Assembly (NCBI RefSeq): GCF_000828675.1
Contig: NZ_AP014510.1
Coordinates: 1,135,413 to 1,199,412, forward strand
Reading direction: 5' to 3'
DNA length: 64,000 nucleotides
Origin: Thermotoga profunda AZM34c06
Lineage (GTDB): Bacteria; Thermotogota; Thermotogae; Thermotogales; DSM-5069
Shown piece after piece: positions 45,384 through 56,104 of this stretch. Position 1 is the stretch's first letter. The number at the start of each line of letters is the position of its first letter. A model generated the notes under the pieces. That model had not been told where the DNA came from, searched no databases, and saw nothing but the letters and a program-made list of their open reading frames with translations. Both the position numbers and the translations under genes were made by a program.

Positions 45384-47000
45384 TCAAGTATCATGTTCTA
45401 TGAAATCATTTTTTATCAGTAGATCAAGTACATCTGCTACTTCTTTTTCATCAATGCACAAATAATTTGAAGCGAATGTTACGCACGCATCATAGTCATT
45501 CAAATATCTTGCACCAATATTTAATATTTCTCCTAAATCAATTATGTATCTTTTGTCAGAAAGATCACCAATTTTATCCAGCCATTCATAACCAAGTGGT
45601 CCCTCTTTAGTGGGTTGTATTTTCTTTTTGGGTTCAACCAAGGAGATGTGATTCTTTCTTTCGATCATTGCTTTGATCAAACCTGCTCCGGGACGATTTT
45701 CTACATTCAATAGGAAGGCCCTTACTTTGGAATCAGACAATTCTTTTATATGTTTTGGTATATCGTGCGAGAGTTTTAAGGTGCGTAGCACAGCTTCACC
45801 GATCCATTTGAACATACCTGGATCACACTTATCTGGCGTGTCTTCGCTGGTGTGATAATATCTATCAGGCCATTGACCAATGAATGGTGATGGAGCACCA
45901 AAATTCTCGAAGACGACATGGTCTGATCCACTTTTAAATTTAATTCTGAAGAATCTCTTGTTGTAAGATTCTGAGCTAATTGGGGCGCACATCATTAAAG
46001 ATTCGTATAAAAGCTCATCATAATAGCCGGGCAATAGAAAAGGAGTCTCATGAAGTAACAAAGTAGCTCCGGTTTTTAGTTGATCTTCTCCAACCATATC
46101 CAAATTTATAACGCAATCGTAGTTATTTTGAACTGCATATGGAAGGCTTCCATAGAATTCTGGTAAAAGCAACACGTCTACATCAACATCGAGTTGCAAA
46201 TTATTCAATTCTTTACAAAGATGCAGCGCCAAAGCCGACCCTGATGCATTATCATTCGCTCCAGGATTCGGATGGCATAGATGTGCCACTATACCGATCT
46301 TCTTTTTGGTGTTTTTGGAAAATCTCACACGAAGGACTTGTAATGTGCCTGTTTTCAATTCGCTATCTATGAACATTCTAACTGTATATCCTTTGTTGGC
46401 AAATTCCTTGAGTAGTTTGAATTGATTAAAGGTAAGTGAAAAACCAAAGGCTCCATATTTGCTATCTTCAAAAGTATGGGGCAAAGAAAGATAATTCACA
46501 GTATTGGGCATTTTTTCAGGTATTCTACCTATCGATTCATCTTGAGATCTCATGTAATAGACAAGAAGGCACTTTGCTCCCAGTGTCTTGACATATTTTT
46601 TGAAAGCCTTTGAAGGGTTTTCACTGATGAGCACGGCTTTATTTGATAGATCTCCTTGATAGTTTTCATCGACCAATTTCAGCGATAGCCAACCATTTGT
46701 TGAATTACTCCCAAAGAGAACGCAGGTTTTACAAGCCTTGAAAGAATTTATAAAAATCCTGGGATTTTCAAGCCACAATTCAGCATCTTTTAAATCCCAA
46801 ACCATCGTTGATTCAAAATTACCATACTTCACACCACCTGTGGGGTATTCAAGTACATCGATGTTTTTTCTATCAATACCCCATTGGATCAACATTTCTA
46901 CTATCTTGTGCACGAGACTTTTGTATTCTTCACTCCCCCTTGCTCTGTGAAAAGATGATATGAATCTCATGGTTTCGAATACTTCATACTCTTTGATCAT
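45384..47000 (-). CDS. M28-type zinc aminopeptidase-like protein with DUF4910/winged-helix parts
   Basis: A 538-aa protein. The central metal site is GIVAHLCHPNPGANDNASGSALAL (His and Asp ligands), with a Glu pair region LLLPEFYGSL and a C-terminal ligand in YYHTSEDTPDKCD, the M28 pattern interrupted by an inserted PA-like domain (about 90-210). The last 100 residues look like a small winged helix. No signal peptide: cytoplasmic. ATG 47000 follows AAGGAGGTATACAG. It precedes the opp operon on the same strand (142-base gap), fitting peptide use, but it probably has its own transcript. Confidence 0.8.
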   Translation of the reverse strand: MIKEYEVFETMRFISSFHRARGSEEYKSLVHKIVEMLIQWGIDRKNIDVLEYPTGGVKYGNFESTMVWDLKDAELWLENPRIFINSFKACKTCVLFGSNSTNGWLSLKLVDENYQGDLSNKAVLISENPSKAFKKYVKTLGAKCLLVYYMRSQDESIGRIPEKMPNTVNYLSLPHTFEDSKYGAFGFSLTFNQFKLLKEFANKGYTVRMFIDSELKTGTLQVLRVRFSKNTKKKIGIVAHLCHPNPGANDNASGSALALHLCKELNNLQLDVDVDVLLLPEFYGSLPYAVQNNYDCVINLDMVGEDQLKTGATLLLHETPFLLPGYYDELLYESLMMCAPISSESYNKRFFRIKFKSGSDHVVFENFGAPSPFIGQWPDRYYHTSEDTPDKCDPGMFKWIGEAVLRTLKLSHDIPKHIKELSDSKVRAFLLNVENRPGAGLIKAMIERKNHISLVEPKKKIQPTKEGPLGYEWLDKIGDLSDKRYIIDLGEILNIGARYLNDYDACVTFASNYLCIDEKEVADVLDLLIKNDFIEHDT

Positions 47001-47146
47001 CTGTATACCTCCTTGAGAAGATTTTAATCCCTGTTCAGTTCTTATTTGCAAAATGGAGTTTTATTAGAGTTTTCTTAAAAAGTAGAACATATATTTTTCA
47101 AAATCAGACAATTATAGTGAAAGGAAAAATCACGGAGGTGATTCGA

Positions 47147-47749
47147 GTGAAGAAAGTGGCAGTATTAGTTCTGGGTTTAGTCTTGGTAGCAGCACTGAGT
47201 TTTGCAGGAGTTTTCGGCAAAGGTTATGGAAATATGAGGCAGATCAACAAGCAACTTGCCTACACTGAGCTCATCAAAGTACTCAATCTTTCGAAAGAGC
47301 AAGCAAAACAGTTGTTGGATGTAATTACAGAAACAAAACAACAACTCAGCAACCTTGAACAAGAATACAAAGCTCTACTTGAAAAATCTAAAGACATGAC
47401 ACTCAACGAACTTGCCGATCAAAGACGAGCACTTAATCAAAAACATGCACAGATACTTCAAGATGCAGAAGAAAAGATTGCAGATATTTTAAAGGTATCA
47501 CAACTCGAAAATCTGAGAAATTATTACTTCAACAAAATGAAGGACTATGCAGGTCAATCTCAGCAGAAACAGTTACAACAAATACCTGCAAGACCTTGGA
47601 AAGATCAGATTCCAGGAAGATTTTATCAACAGATGCCTATGCAAGAGAAGATGAACAGGTTTTTTGATCGTGCACAAGGTACAGGTTTTAGACTCGGTAT
47701 AATCTTGGACGATGATTTTGAAGAAACGTTAAGAGCATACCTCCAGTAA
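47147..47749 (+). CDS. Exported coiled-coil protein, Spy/CpxP-like
   Basis: A 200-aa protein with a signal peptide (1-20, MKKVAVLVLGLVLVAALSFA). It has a helical core KVLNLSKEQAKQLLDVITETKQQL followed by a long coiled coil to about residue 130. The LxLSxEQxxxL pattern resembles the LTxxQ repeats of Spy/CpxP periplasmic chaperones. The tail is rich in Gln, Pro and Met. GTG 47147 follows CGGAGGTG. It is monocistronic with a strong terminator. A role in envelope-stress or metal handling is inference. Confidence 0.75.
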   Translation: MKKVAVLVLGLVLVAALSFAGVFGKGYGNMRQINKQLAYTELIKVLNLSKEQAKQLLDVITETKQQLSNLEQEYKALLEKSKDMTLNELADQRRALNQKHAQILQDAEEKIADILKVSQLENLRNYYFNKMKDYAGQSQQKQLQQIPARPWKDQIPGRFYQQMPMQEKMNRFFDRAQGTGFRLGIILDDDFEETLRAYLQ

Positions 47750-47767
47750 CCCCCCACCCCCTCGAGT

Positions 47768-47791
47768 ACGCCGGCTGATGCCGGCGTTTTT
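47768..47791 (+). terminator. Strong terminator after the Spy-like gene
   Basis: ACGCCGGC / GCCGGCGT with loop TGAT, followed by TTTTT. Confidence 0.93.
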
Positions 47792-47801
47792 CGTTAATTT
47801 T

Positions 47802-48701
47802 TCAGTTGATAATTGTCAATCCATATCTTTTTGCCATCTCAATTGCTTTCATATATTCAGCTTGAGAAATCCTTCTTGATAACTCGGGACAATTATATGC
47901 TTTATAGGTCGGGTGATATTGATTCATCACGTTGACTGGTATTTCTGTGCTTATAGATGAGATTATCTCAAATACCTTCTCGGTTCTTGATATGTCGTTT
48001 GGTAGAACAAGATGCCTTACAAAAACACCACGCATTGTTATTGTGTTTTCTATTTTCAATCCGCCAACTTGTTTGTACATTTCCTTTAGTGCATCTGTTG
48101 CTATCTTGACATAATCGTGAACACCAGAGTATTTCAGAGCCAAGGCATCATCTCCATATTTGAAATCAGGCATATAGATATCTACTACTCCATTTAAAAG
48201 CTGCAAAGTTTCAACTGATTCATATCCACCACAGTTGTAGACAATTGGTATGTTTAACCCATCTTTGATCGCAATTGATAATGCATGAATTATCATCGCA
48301 ATTTGGTGAGTTGGAGTCACCAAATTCAAATTATGACAACCAATAGTTTGAATCTTTAGCATGATATTAGCAAGTTGTTCTATTGTTATTTCTTCATCAG
48401 TATGAACTTGGCTTATTGTCCAATTCTGGCAGTAGATACACGATAAGTTACATCCATTGAAAAAGATTGTGCCAGAACCATTCTGGCCAACGAGAAAACT
48501 TTCTTCACCAAAATGAGGACCATAACTTGCAACTGAAGGCAGATTGGTAACCCTACAGGCACCAATTTGACCACTTAGTCTGTTCACGCGACATTTTCTT
48601 GGACATATATCACAACTCTTCATCTTTTTGTACAATATATCCACGCGCTTCTTAAGCTCTTCAGAACCCAATTGAAGATATGCCGGCTTCATGATTTTCA
48701 T
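47802..48701 (-). CDS. Radical SAM protein (PflA-like, COG1313 type)
   Basis: A 299-aa radical SAM enzyme. The cluster motif is CNLSCIYC (CxxxCxxC), preceded by an N-terminal four-cysteine region CDICPRKCRVNRLSGQIGAC. Relatives are annotated as pyruvate-formate-lyase activating-like proteins, and most have no known substrate. The C-terminus has the conserved NQYHPTYKAY block. No Shine-Dalgarno is visible before ATG 48701 or the second Met at 48692; a TATAAT lies 8 bases ahead of 48701 on the minus strand, so a leaderless message is possible. Monocistronic. Confidence 0.87.
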   Translation of the reverse strand: MKIMKPAYLQLGSEELKKRVDILYKKMKSCDICPRKCRVNRLSGQIGACRVTNLPSVASYGPHFGEESFLVGQNGSGTIFFNGCNLSCIYCQNWTISQVHTDEEITIEQLANIMLKIQTIGCHNLNLVTPTHQIAMIIHALSIAIKDGLNIPIVYNCGGYESVETLQLLNGVVDIYMPDFKYGDDALALKYSGVHDYVKIATDALKEMYKQVGGLKIENTITMRGVFVRHLVLPNDISRTEKVFEIISSISTEIPVNVMNQYHPTYKAYNCPELSRRISQAEYMKAIEMAKRYGLTIIN

Positions 48702-48860
48702 CAGATATTATTATATATTTTTTCCATAATAAAGAATTATAAAAGCAAATTCAAATTTTAACTTGACATACAAGCTGAATCACGTGAAAATAAAAAATGA
48801 GAGGACTACTTGTAATGTGAAGTTATGTAAGACAATTCCATTGTTTTGGAGGTGGATTCA

Positions 48861-49622
48861 GTGTTTAAGAAGTTGTTCATTTATACCATTTATGGTATCG
48901 TTGTCGTTGGCGCTCTTTTTCTGATTGCTGCCAATAGCACACCGAAAATCTACAGAGATGGAACATTTCAAGCAGCTTCTCAAGCAGATCGTTATGGTTA
49001 TGCGTGGGTTTTGGTTACTCTGAAAGATGGGAAGATAGTTGATGTTAAAATCAAAGAATTCGATGGTCTTGGTGTAGAGAAACTTTATAACGTTTATGGT
49101 TTGAGATTTCCTATGCTTGAAGAGATGCACAAACAGATGGCAAAAAATTTCGTGGAAAAGAATTCCTGGGAAGTTGACGTTTTTACCGGTGCAACCAGTT
49201 CATCGAAAAAAATAATAGAAGCAGTCAAATTCGCACTTGAAAGGGCAAAGAATGAATCTGCCTCATCAAGATATTTCGATGGTACTTTTATGGGGAAATC
49301 AGATTCGACAAATTACGGTTGGGGGTTAGCCTGGGTAACTATAGAAAACGACAAAATAGTCAATGTGATTCTTGAAGAAGTCACTCCACAGTTAAAAGAT
49401 GGAAAACCAGTTTATGATGAAGCCAACAGGCAAATGTTCACACTTAAAACATCTGACTATCCATATTTTCCATACCACGAAGCCAAACAAGAATTTGCCA
49501 AGAGAATCGTGGAAAAACAAAGCTATCAAATTGACGCTTACACAGGCGCAACAGTGAGTTCCAACCAATGGGCCAAGGCAGTTGAGAGGGCTCTTGAATC
49601 TGCAAGAACAAGAGAAGATTAA
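48861..49622 (+). CDS. Membrane-anchored protein with two FMN-binding domains
   Basis: A 253-aa protein with an N-terminal membrane helix (about 5-24) and two FMN_bind domains in tandem (about 30-125 and 135-250). Each carries a flavinylation motif: DVFTGAT (Thr112) and DAYTGAT (Thr231). It should hold two covalent FMNs outside the membrane and relay electrons. GTG 48861 follows TTGGAGGTGG. No redox partner or ApbE gene is adjacent. A TTGACA at 48763 may be part of its promoter; the -10 is unclear. Confidence 0.86.
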   Translation: MFKKLFIYTIYGIVVVGALFLIAANSTPKIYRDGTFQAASQADRYGYAWVLVTLKDGKIVDVKIKEFDGLGVEKLYNVYGLRFPMLEEMHKQMAKNFVEKNSWEVDVFTGATSSSKKIIEAVKFALERAKNESASSRYFDGTFMGKSDSTNYGWGLAWVTIENDKIVNVILEEVTPQLKDGKPVYDEANRQMFTLKTSDYPYFPYHEAKQEFAKRIVEKQSYQIDAYTGATVSSNQWAKAVERALESARTRED

Positions 49623-49647
49623 AGTAGGACGGATGTCTTACTTTTTT
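49622..49647 (+). terminator. Terminator after the double FMN-binding gene
   Basis: AAGTAGGAC pairs with GTCTTACTT (nine pairs, one G-U), loop GGAT, followed by TTTT. The stem begins at the stop codon. Confidence 0.8.
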
Positions 49648-49718
49648 AAGAATATCTTCCTGTACCCCCCTTGTCACAAGGAATCTTGTTTTAGTGTAGA
49701 ATTGATGCATGGGGGTAC

Positions 49719-51668
49719 ATGGTTTTGGAAAGAAAAATATACCTAAAAAAACTCGATGTAACTGAGGCACTCAAACAATACAAGGAAAAACTTTACGAGA
49801 AGGGATTTTTCATCCCGAAAACAGAAATTTTGCCAACGATTGAAGCGCTTGGTAGGGTTCTTGCAAAACCAGTTTATGCAAACAGAAGTGTGCCAATCTA
49901 TAACAGTGCTGCCATGGATGGGATATTTGTACAGAGCCAAGATACAGTTGGAGCCACTAAAACTAATCCAAAGACGCTTTCAAAGGGCCAATTCAAATTT
50001 GTGAACACTGGCAATCTCCTTGAACCACCTTTTGATGCGGTGATAATGATCGAGAATATTCACATAATTGATGATGACCATGTCCAGATCTTTGAGCCTG
50101 TACCACCATTTCACAACATACGCTTGGTGGGAGAAGACCTGTGCGAAAAAGATATGATTTTCACACGTTATCATCGACTTAAAGCTTATGATCTCTCCTT
50201 GTTATTGGCTGCAGGTGTCTTTGAAGTAGAAGTCATAAAGAAAATGAAATTGATAATCATTCCGACAGGAAATGAAATAGTCCCACCGGAAGATGCAATT
50301 TATGAAGGGCTCATTCCAGAGACAAATTCAACACTCATAGCAAATTATTTGAAAGAATTGGATGTGACTGTAGAAGTACACAAGATAGTAGAGGACAAAT
50401 ATGAATCGATATTATCAATCCTTTCGCAAGTGTGCTTGTCTTACGACATGGTCTTGATAAATGCCGGCTCTTCGGCAGGTAGTTTTGATTACTCTTATCA
50501 TGTTTTGAATAATTTGGGTGAAGTCGTAGCACATGGATTGAATATAAGACCAGGAAAACCAACGATTTTGGCAATAGTGGATGGAAAACCTGTTGTTGGA
50601 CTTCCTGGGTATCCTGGTTCTTGTTTCGTGGTTCTTGAGGAAATCGTCAAGCCCATAATTCTCGAAAAATACAGAACTATGCCGAGTAATGAAACTTTTG
50701 TAGAAGCTATCTCAACTCGTAGACTTTTTTCCTCTATTTCCGAAGATGAAGTCATAAGAGTCAATCTTTCAAAAGTAAAAGACAGATATGTATTTGTTCC
50801 ACTCAAAAGAGGAGCTGCAACGATGGAATCACTCGCAAAAATGGACGGAACGATTGTTATACCGAAAGGAATAGAGGTATTAGACGAGGGTCAAAAGATA
50901 TTTGTGAAAACCTGTAAATCTATTGAAGAAGTCGACAGAAACATACTTTTTATAGGAAGTAACGATCCACTCATATCTATTCTGGCAGACTTGATCAAAG
51001 AGAAAGATTTCAGATTGAACCTGAGTATAACAAATGTTGGTAGCATGGGTGGCTTGATGGCAATAGCCAAAAGCTATGCCCATATTGGTGGAATACATCT
51101 TTTGGATCTTGACTCTGGTGAATACAACCTTCCATATTTGAAAAAATATTTGAAAGATTTTGTGTTGGTGAAATTCATAAAACGCAATCAAGGCTTGATT
51201 GTACAAAAATCAAACCCAAAACGAATAAGAGATCTCACAGATTTAACACGAAAAGATGTGAGATTTGTCAACAGGCAAAAGGCTTCTGGCACCAGAATCT
51301 TGCTTGATTATCATCTTTCAAAACTTGGCATAGATGGATCACAAATAAACGGATACGATGATGAAGAGTTCACACACATAAATCTTTCATTGAAGATAAA
51401 AAAAGGTCTGGCAGATGTTGGGCTTGGTGTAGCATCTGCTGCACAGATCATGGATTTAGACTTCATTCCATTGTTTTGGGAAGAATATGATTTGTTAATT
51501 TTACCCCAGTTTACCCAAGATAGCCGATTTGAATTAATAATGAATTTGATACTTTCAGAAGATTTTCGCAACAATGCGTTGACATGGCAGGGGTATGATT
51601 TTTCAAATGTAGGTAAAATTATCAGAGGTGATGACTTTGATCCGAGCGGCTGTAATAACTCTGAGTGA
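49719..51668 (+). CDS. moeA: Molybdopterin molybdenumtransferase MoeA with C-terminal PBP-like domain
   Basis: A 649-aa protein. Residues 1-400 are MoeA, which inserts molybdate (or tungstate) into adenylylated molybdopterin: NSAAMDGIFV, IIPTGNEIV and GLNIRPGKPTILAIVDGKPVVGLPGYPGS are its signatures. Residues about 405-640 are a periplasmic-binding-protein-like domain (NILFIGSNDPLISIL; ASGTRILLDYHL), a fusion known in anaerobes and archaea, possibly a sensor of the oxyanion. ATG follows GGGGGT. It heads a run of cofactor genes and overlaps mog by 32 bases. Confidence 0.92.
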   Translation: MVLERKIYLKKLDVTEALKQYKEKLYEKGFFIPKTEILPTIEALGRVLAKPVYANRSVPIYNSAAMDGIFVQSQDTVGATKTNPKTLSKGQFKFVNTGNLLEPPFDAVIMIENIHIIDDDHVQIFEPVPPFHNIRLVGEDLCEKDMIFTRYHRLKAYDLSLLLAAGVFEVEVIKKMKLIIIPTGNEIVPPEDAIYEGLIPETNSTLIANYLKELDVTVEVHKIVEDKYESILSILSQVCLSYDMVLINAGSSAGSFDYSYHVLNNLGEVVAHGLNIRPGKPTILAIVDGKPVVGLPGYPGSCFVVLEEIVKPIILEKYRTMPSNETFVEAISTRRLFSSISEDEVIRVNLSKVKDRYVFVPLKRGAATMESLAKMDGTIVIPKGIEVLDEGQKIFVKTCKSIEEVDRNILFIGSNDPLISILADLIKEKDFRLNLSITNVGSMGGLMAIAKSYAHIGGIHLLDLDSGEYNLPYLKKYLKDFVLVKFIKRNQGLIVQKSNPKRIRDLTDLTRKDVRFVNRQKASGTRILLDYHLSKLGIDGSQINGYDDEEFTHINLSLKIKKGLADVGLGVASAAQIMDLDFIPLFWEEYDLLILPQFTQDSRFELIMNLILSEDFRNNALTWQGYDFSNVGKIIRGDDFDPSGCNNSE

Positions 51669-52143
51669 TAAAGGATTCGCTGGCCAAAGAGAAGATCAGA
51701 GTGGCAAGAAGGTCATCGAAATCCTTCAAAATATAAATGCGGTTGTTGAACACTATGAAATCTTACCCGATGAGTTTGAAACGATAAGAAATAAGCTTAT
51801 AGATCTATGTGAAAGAAATTTTGATCTTATAATCACGACCGGTGGAACAGGTGTCTCACCAAGAGACGTTACACCAGATGCAACTTTATCGGTTGTAGAA
51901 AAAAGATTGTATGGAATAGAGATGGCGATGATGAACGAGTCTTTGAAATACACGCCTTTTGGAATGTTGTCACGAGCCGTTGCTGGCGTGAAAGGTCGGA
52001 CACTGATAATCAATCTCCCAGGTAGCCCAAAGGCCGTACAGGAGAATCTAAATGTAATTTTACCCGCGATACCTCATGCCATAGAAAAAATAAAAGGATC
52101 AACAATCGATTGTGCGAAACAGGAGAATGGTGAAAAATCATGA
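51637..52143 (+). CDS. mog: Molybdopterin adenylyltransferase (MogA/MoaB family)
   Basis: About 168 aa. Adenylylates molybdopterin ahead of metal insertion by MoeA. Signatures: ITLSDKGFAGQREDQSG at the N-terminus, TTGGTGVSPRDVTPDAT and INLPGSPKAVQENL. The start is ambiguous: GAGG at 51625-51628 gives best spacing (8) to TTG 51637; ATG 51631 and GTG 51628 are nearly on top of it. It overlaps both neighbours, so translation of moeA, mog and the second moeA is coupled. Confidence 0.92.
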   Translation: MIRAAVITLSDKGFAGQREDQSGKKVIEILQNINAVVEHYEILPDEFETIRNKLIDLCERNFDLIITTGGTGVSPRDVTPDATLSVVEKRLYGIEMAMMNESLKYTPFGMLSRAVAGVKGRTLIINLPGSPKAVQENLNVILPAIPHAIEKIKGSTIDCAKQENGEKS

Positions 52144-53372
52144 ACATTGAATTTCTCAGATTTGCCACAATTCAAGAAGTCTATGAAAATTATATTTTGA
52201 AGATCGAACCCATAAACAGAATTGAAGTTATCAAGACAGTTAATGCCCCAGGATATGTATGTGCAAGAGATATCATTTCACCGGAAAACCTTCCAGGTTT
52301 TGACAAATCATTGGTTGATGGTTATGCCATAAGATCATCGGATACAAAAGGGGCATCTATGAACTTACCTGTTTTATTAAAAGTAGCATTTGAGATCAGA
52401 ATCGGTGAGATACCAAGAAATACGTTAAAACCTGGTGAAGCAGCCTGGATACCAACTGGAGGTGCTCTGCCTAAGGGTGCAGACGCTGTTGTGATGGTCG
52501 AACACACTCAAATCTTTGATGATTTAATTGAAGTCATGAAACCAGTTGCCACCGGTGAAAATTTAATAAGGCACGATGAGGATGTAAAGATCGGTGAGGT
52601 AATATTGAAGAAAAATAAAAGAATACGAATAAACGATGTACAGTTACTCCTACAACTTGGAATTACACAAATCGATGTTTATGAACGTGCGAAGGTCGCA
52701 GTGATATCTACAGGAGATGAAATAATAGAACCATGGGAAACACCTTCTTTTGCGCAAGTTAGAGACAGTAATACATATACGCTCGTTTCATGGTTAAAGA
52801 CTTTGGGATTCATCAGTGAAAGGATAGGGCATGTGAGAGATGATGAAGATAGTTTGTACGATATGCTCAGAGATTGTCTTGATGACTATGATGTTATCGT
52901 AATAGCCGGTGGTAGTTCCATAGGTACTCGTGATCACACTGCGAAAGCAATTGAAAAACTTGGCAAGCCCGGGGTTATCTATCATGGTGTCATGGTTCAA
53001 CCAGGTAAGCCAACTATCTTGGCATTGGTTGGACAAAAACCTGTTTTGGGGCTACCGGGAAATCCTGTTTCGTTTTTTGTGAGTAGCAGATTTTTTCTGT
53101 TACCTGTTTTGAGAAAAATTGAAGGTGAAGAAGAATTCATACCTAAACCCGTCGGGTTAGTAAAGTTAACCAAGAATGTACCTTCTATACAAGGACGTGA
53201 GCATTTTGTAAGAGTGAAATTGAGATTTGAAAATGGCAATATTTCAGCAGAGCCAATCTTCAGCGAAACTGGACACGTTTCAAACATATCTATCGCTGAT
53301 GGTGTCGTGAGAGTTCCTTCACAGGTTGAAGGAATCTACGCAGGTCAATTCGCTGAATTCTACATGTTCTGA
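52140..53372 (+). CDS. moeA: Second molybdopterin molybdenumtransferase MoeA
   Basis: A 410-aa MoeA without the extra C-terminal domain. It has FDKSLVDGYAIRSSD, PTGGALPKGADAVVMVEH, VISTGDEI, GGSSIGTRDHT and VQPGKPTILALVGQKPVLGLPGNPVS. Organisms that use both Mo and W, or tungsten enzymes, often keep two MoeA paralogues; that one serves each metal here is inference. The start overlaps mog as ATGA. Confidence 0.93.
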   Translation: MNIEFLRFATIQEVYENYILKIEPINRIEVIKTVNAPGYVCARDIISPENLPGFDKSLVDGYAIRSSDTKGASMNLPVLLKVAFEIRIGEIPRNTLKPGEAAWIPTGGALPKGADAVVMVEHTQIFDDLIEVMKPVATGENLIRHDEDVKIGEVILKKNKRIRINDVQLLLQLGITQIDVYERAKVAVISTGDEIIEPWETPSFAQVRDSNTYTLVSWLKTLGFISERIGHVRDDEDSLYDMLRDCLDDYDVIVIAGGSSIGTRDHTAKAIEKLGKPGVIYHGVMVQPGKPTILALVGQKPVLGLPGNPVSFFVSSRFFLLPVLRKIEGEEEFIPKPVGLVKLTKNVPSIQGREHFVRVKLRFENGNISAEPIFSETGHVSNISIADGVVRVPSQVEGIYAGQFAEFYMF

Positions 53373-53385
53373 AAGGGTGATCTCT

Positions 53386-54660
53386 GTGTTCAATCAAATA
53401 TTCATGCTCGCGGTTTTTTGCTTGACTTATTATTTCATACTCAGTAACAAGTTCAAGACCTCTGTCATGGTCTTTCTCATGGGATTATCCGTGAGTTTTA
53501 CAAAGATCGTAGATAGTATGACTATCGAGAATCTTCCAAAGTTTATCGACTTCAATACAATAGGATTACTCGCAGGAATGATGATAATAGTTGGTCTTTT
53601 GAAGGCTGCTGGTTTTTTCCAATTTGTTGCTGTAATGGCAGTGAAGTGGGGCAATGGAAATATAAGAAAGACTCTGTCAATAATTGTCATCACTGTGGCA
53701 CTACTTTCAGCTTTTCTGGATAATGTAACAACCGTCTTGATTTTTGCCCCTATATTGTTTTTTATATCAGATGCCGTCGGCATCGATGCGACTTATTTGA
53801 TGATCAGCGCAATTGTTGCATCGAACATTGGTGGGGCTGCCACGATGATTGGTGATCCTCCAAACATAATAATCGGTTCGGCAAGTAAGTTGAGTTTTAC
53901 CAGCTTCATTGTTCATCTGGCACCTATATGTGTTCTCATACTCATTTTGTTGATAATGCTATGGTTCAGAAAAGTCCCAGCCGACAAAGGTATGGAAGAC
54001 AAACTGAAACAACTTGCGGCAACAGATCCAAAAGCGGCTATCATCGATAAAAAAAGAGCTGTGGCACTTTTGTGCGTTTTTCTTGCTGTAATAGTTGGCT
54101 TTTCCCTCCATAAATTTCTCGATTACGAGATGGCATTGATATCTATGGCAGGTGCTACAGTTTCTCTTTTGATATTCGGAAAATCATTTGAAGAGGCTAC
54201 TAAGGAAATAGAATGGGACACCCTGTTCTTCTTGATAGGATTGTTCATGATAACCTATGCAATGAAAGAAACTGGAATTATAGATTACATAACAAAAGTT
54301 GTGGCTGCCGTTCATTCACCTTATCTACTTCTCACAGTTCTGATATGGCTTTCTGGTTTTGCTTCGATGTTTCTCAGTGCGGTTCCTACTACTACGGTAA
54401 TGATACCTGTTGTTCAATCTTTGGTTCAGATGGGTGTCAGCCCGACTGTGTGGTGGGCACTTTCTCTGGGCGTTTCTCTTGGTGCGAATGGTACGACAAT
54501 TGGAGCTGCGGTGAACATAGTGGGAATTGCACTACTCAAGAAATACAGTAACAATGTAGTGTCTTTTGGTTATTTTGTCAGAAAGACAATGCCAATGACT
54601 CTACTAATACTCTCTCTGGTAAACTTATACGTGATCTTGATGTATTACATAAGTTGGTGA
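53386..54660 (+). CDS. Ion transporter superfamily permease (ArsB/NhaD/DASS type)
   Basis: A 424-aa permease with about 11 helices in two inverted halves. The motif IVASNIGGAATMIGDPPNIIIGSAS, with the related SLGVSLGANGTTIGAAVNIVG in the second half, marks the ion-transporter superfamily (ArsB, P protein, NhaD, SLC13). GTG 53386 follows GAAAGGGTGATC; the frame extends upstream into moeA. The 13-base gap to moeA suggests co-transcription, so an oxyanion such as molybdate, tungstate or sulfate is a possible substrate, but arsenite, Na+/H+ or dicarboxylates are equally consistent with the family. Confidence 0.85.
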   Translation: MFNQIFMLAVFCLTYYFILSNKFKTSVMVFLMGLSVSFTKIVDSMTIENLPKFIDFNTIGLLAGMMIIVGLLKAAGFFQFVAVMAVKWGNGNIRKTLSIIVITVALLSAFLDNVTTVLIFAPILFFISDAVGIDATYLMISAIVASNIGGAATMIGDPPNIIIGSASKLSFTSFIVHLAPICVLILILLIMLWFRKVPADKGMEDKLKQLAATDPKAAIIDKKRAVALLCVFLAVIVGFSLHKFLDYEMALISMAGATVSLLIFGKSFEEATKEIEWDTLFFLIGLFMITYAMKETGIIDYITKVVAAVHSPYLLLTVLIWLSGFASMFLSAVPTTTVMIPVVQSLVQMGVSPTVWWALSLGVSLGANGTTIGAAVNIVGIALLKKYSNNVVSFGYFVRKTMPMTLLILSLVNLYVILMYYISW

Positions 54661-54661
54661 A

Positions 54662-56091
<1,430 letters not shown>

Positions 56092-56104
56092 AGGGGGATT
56101 TACT

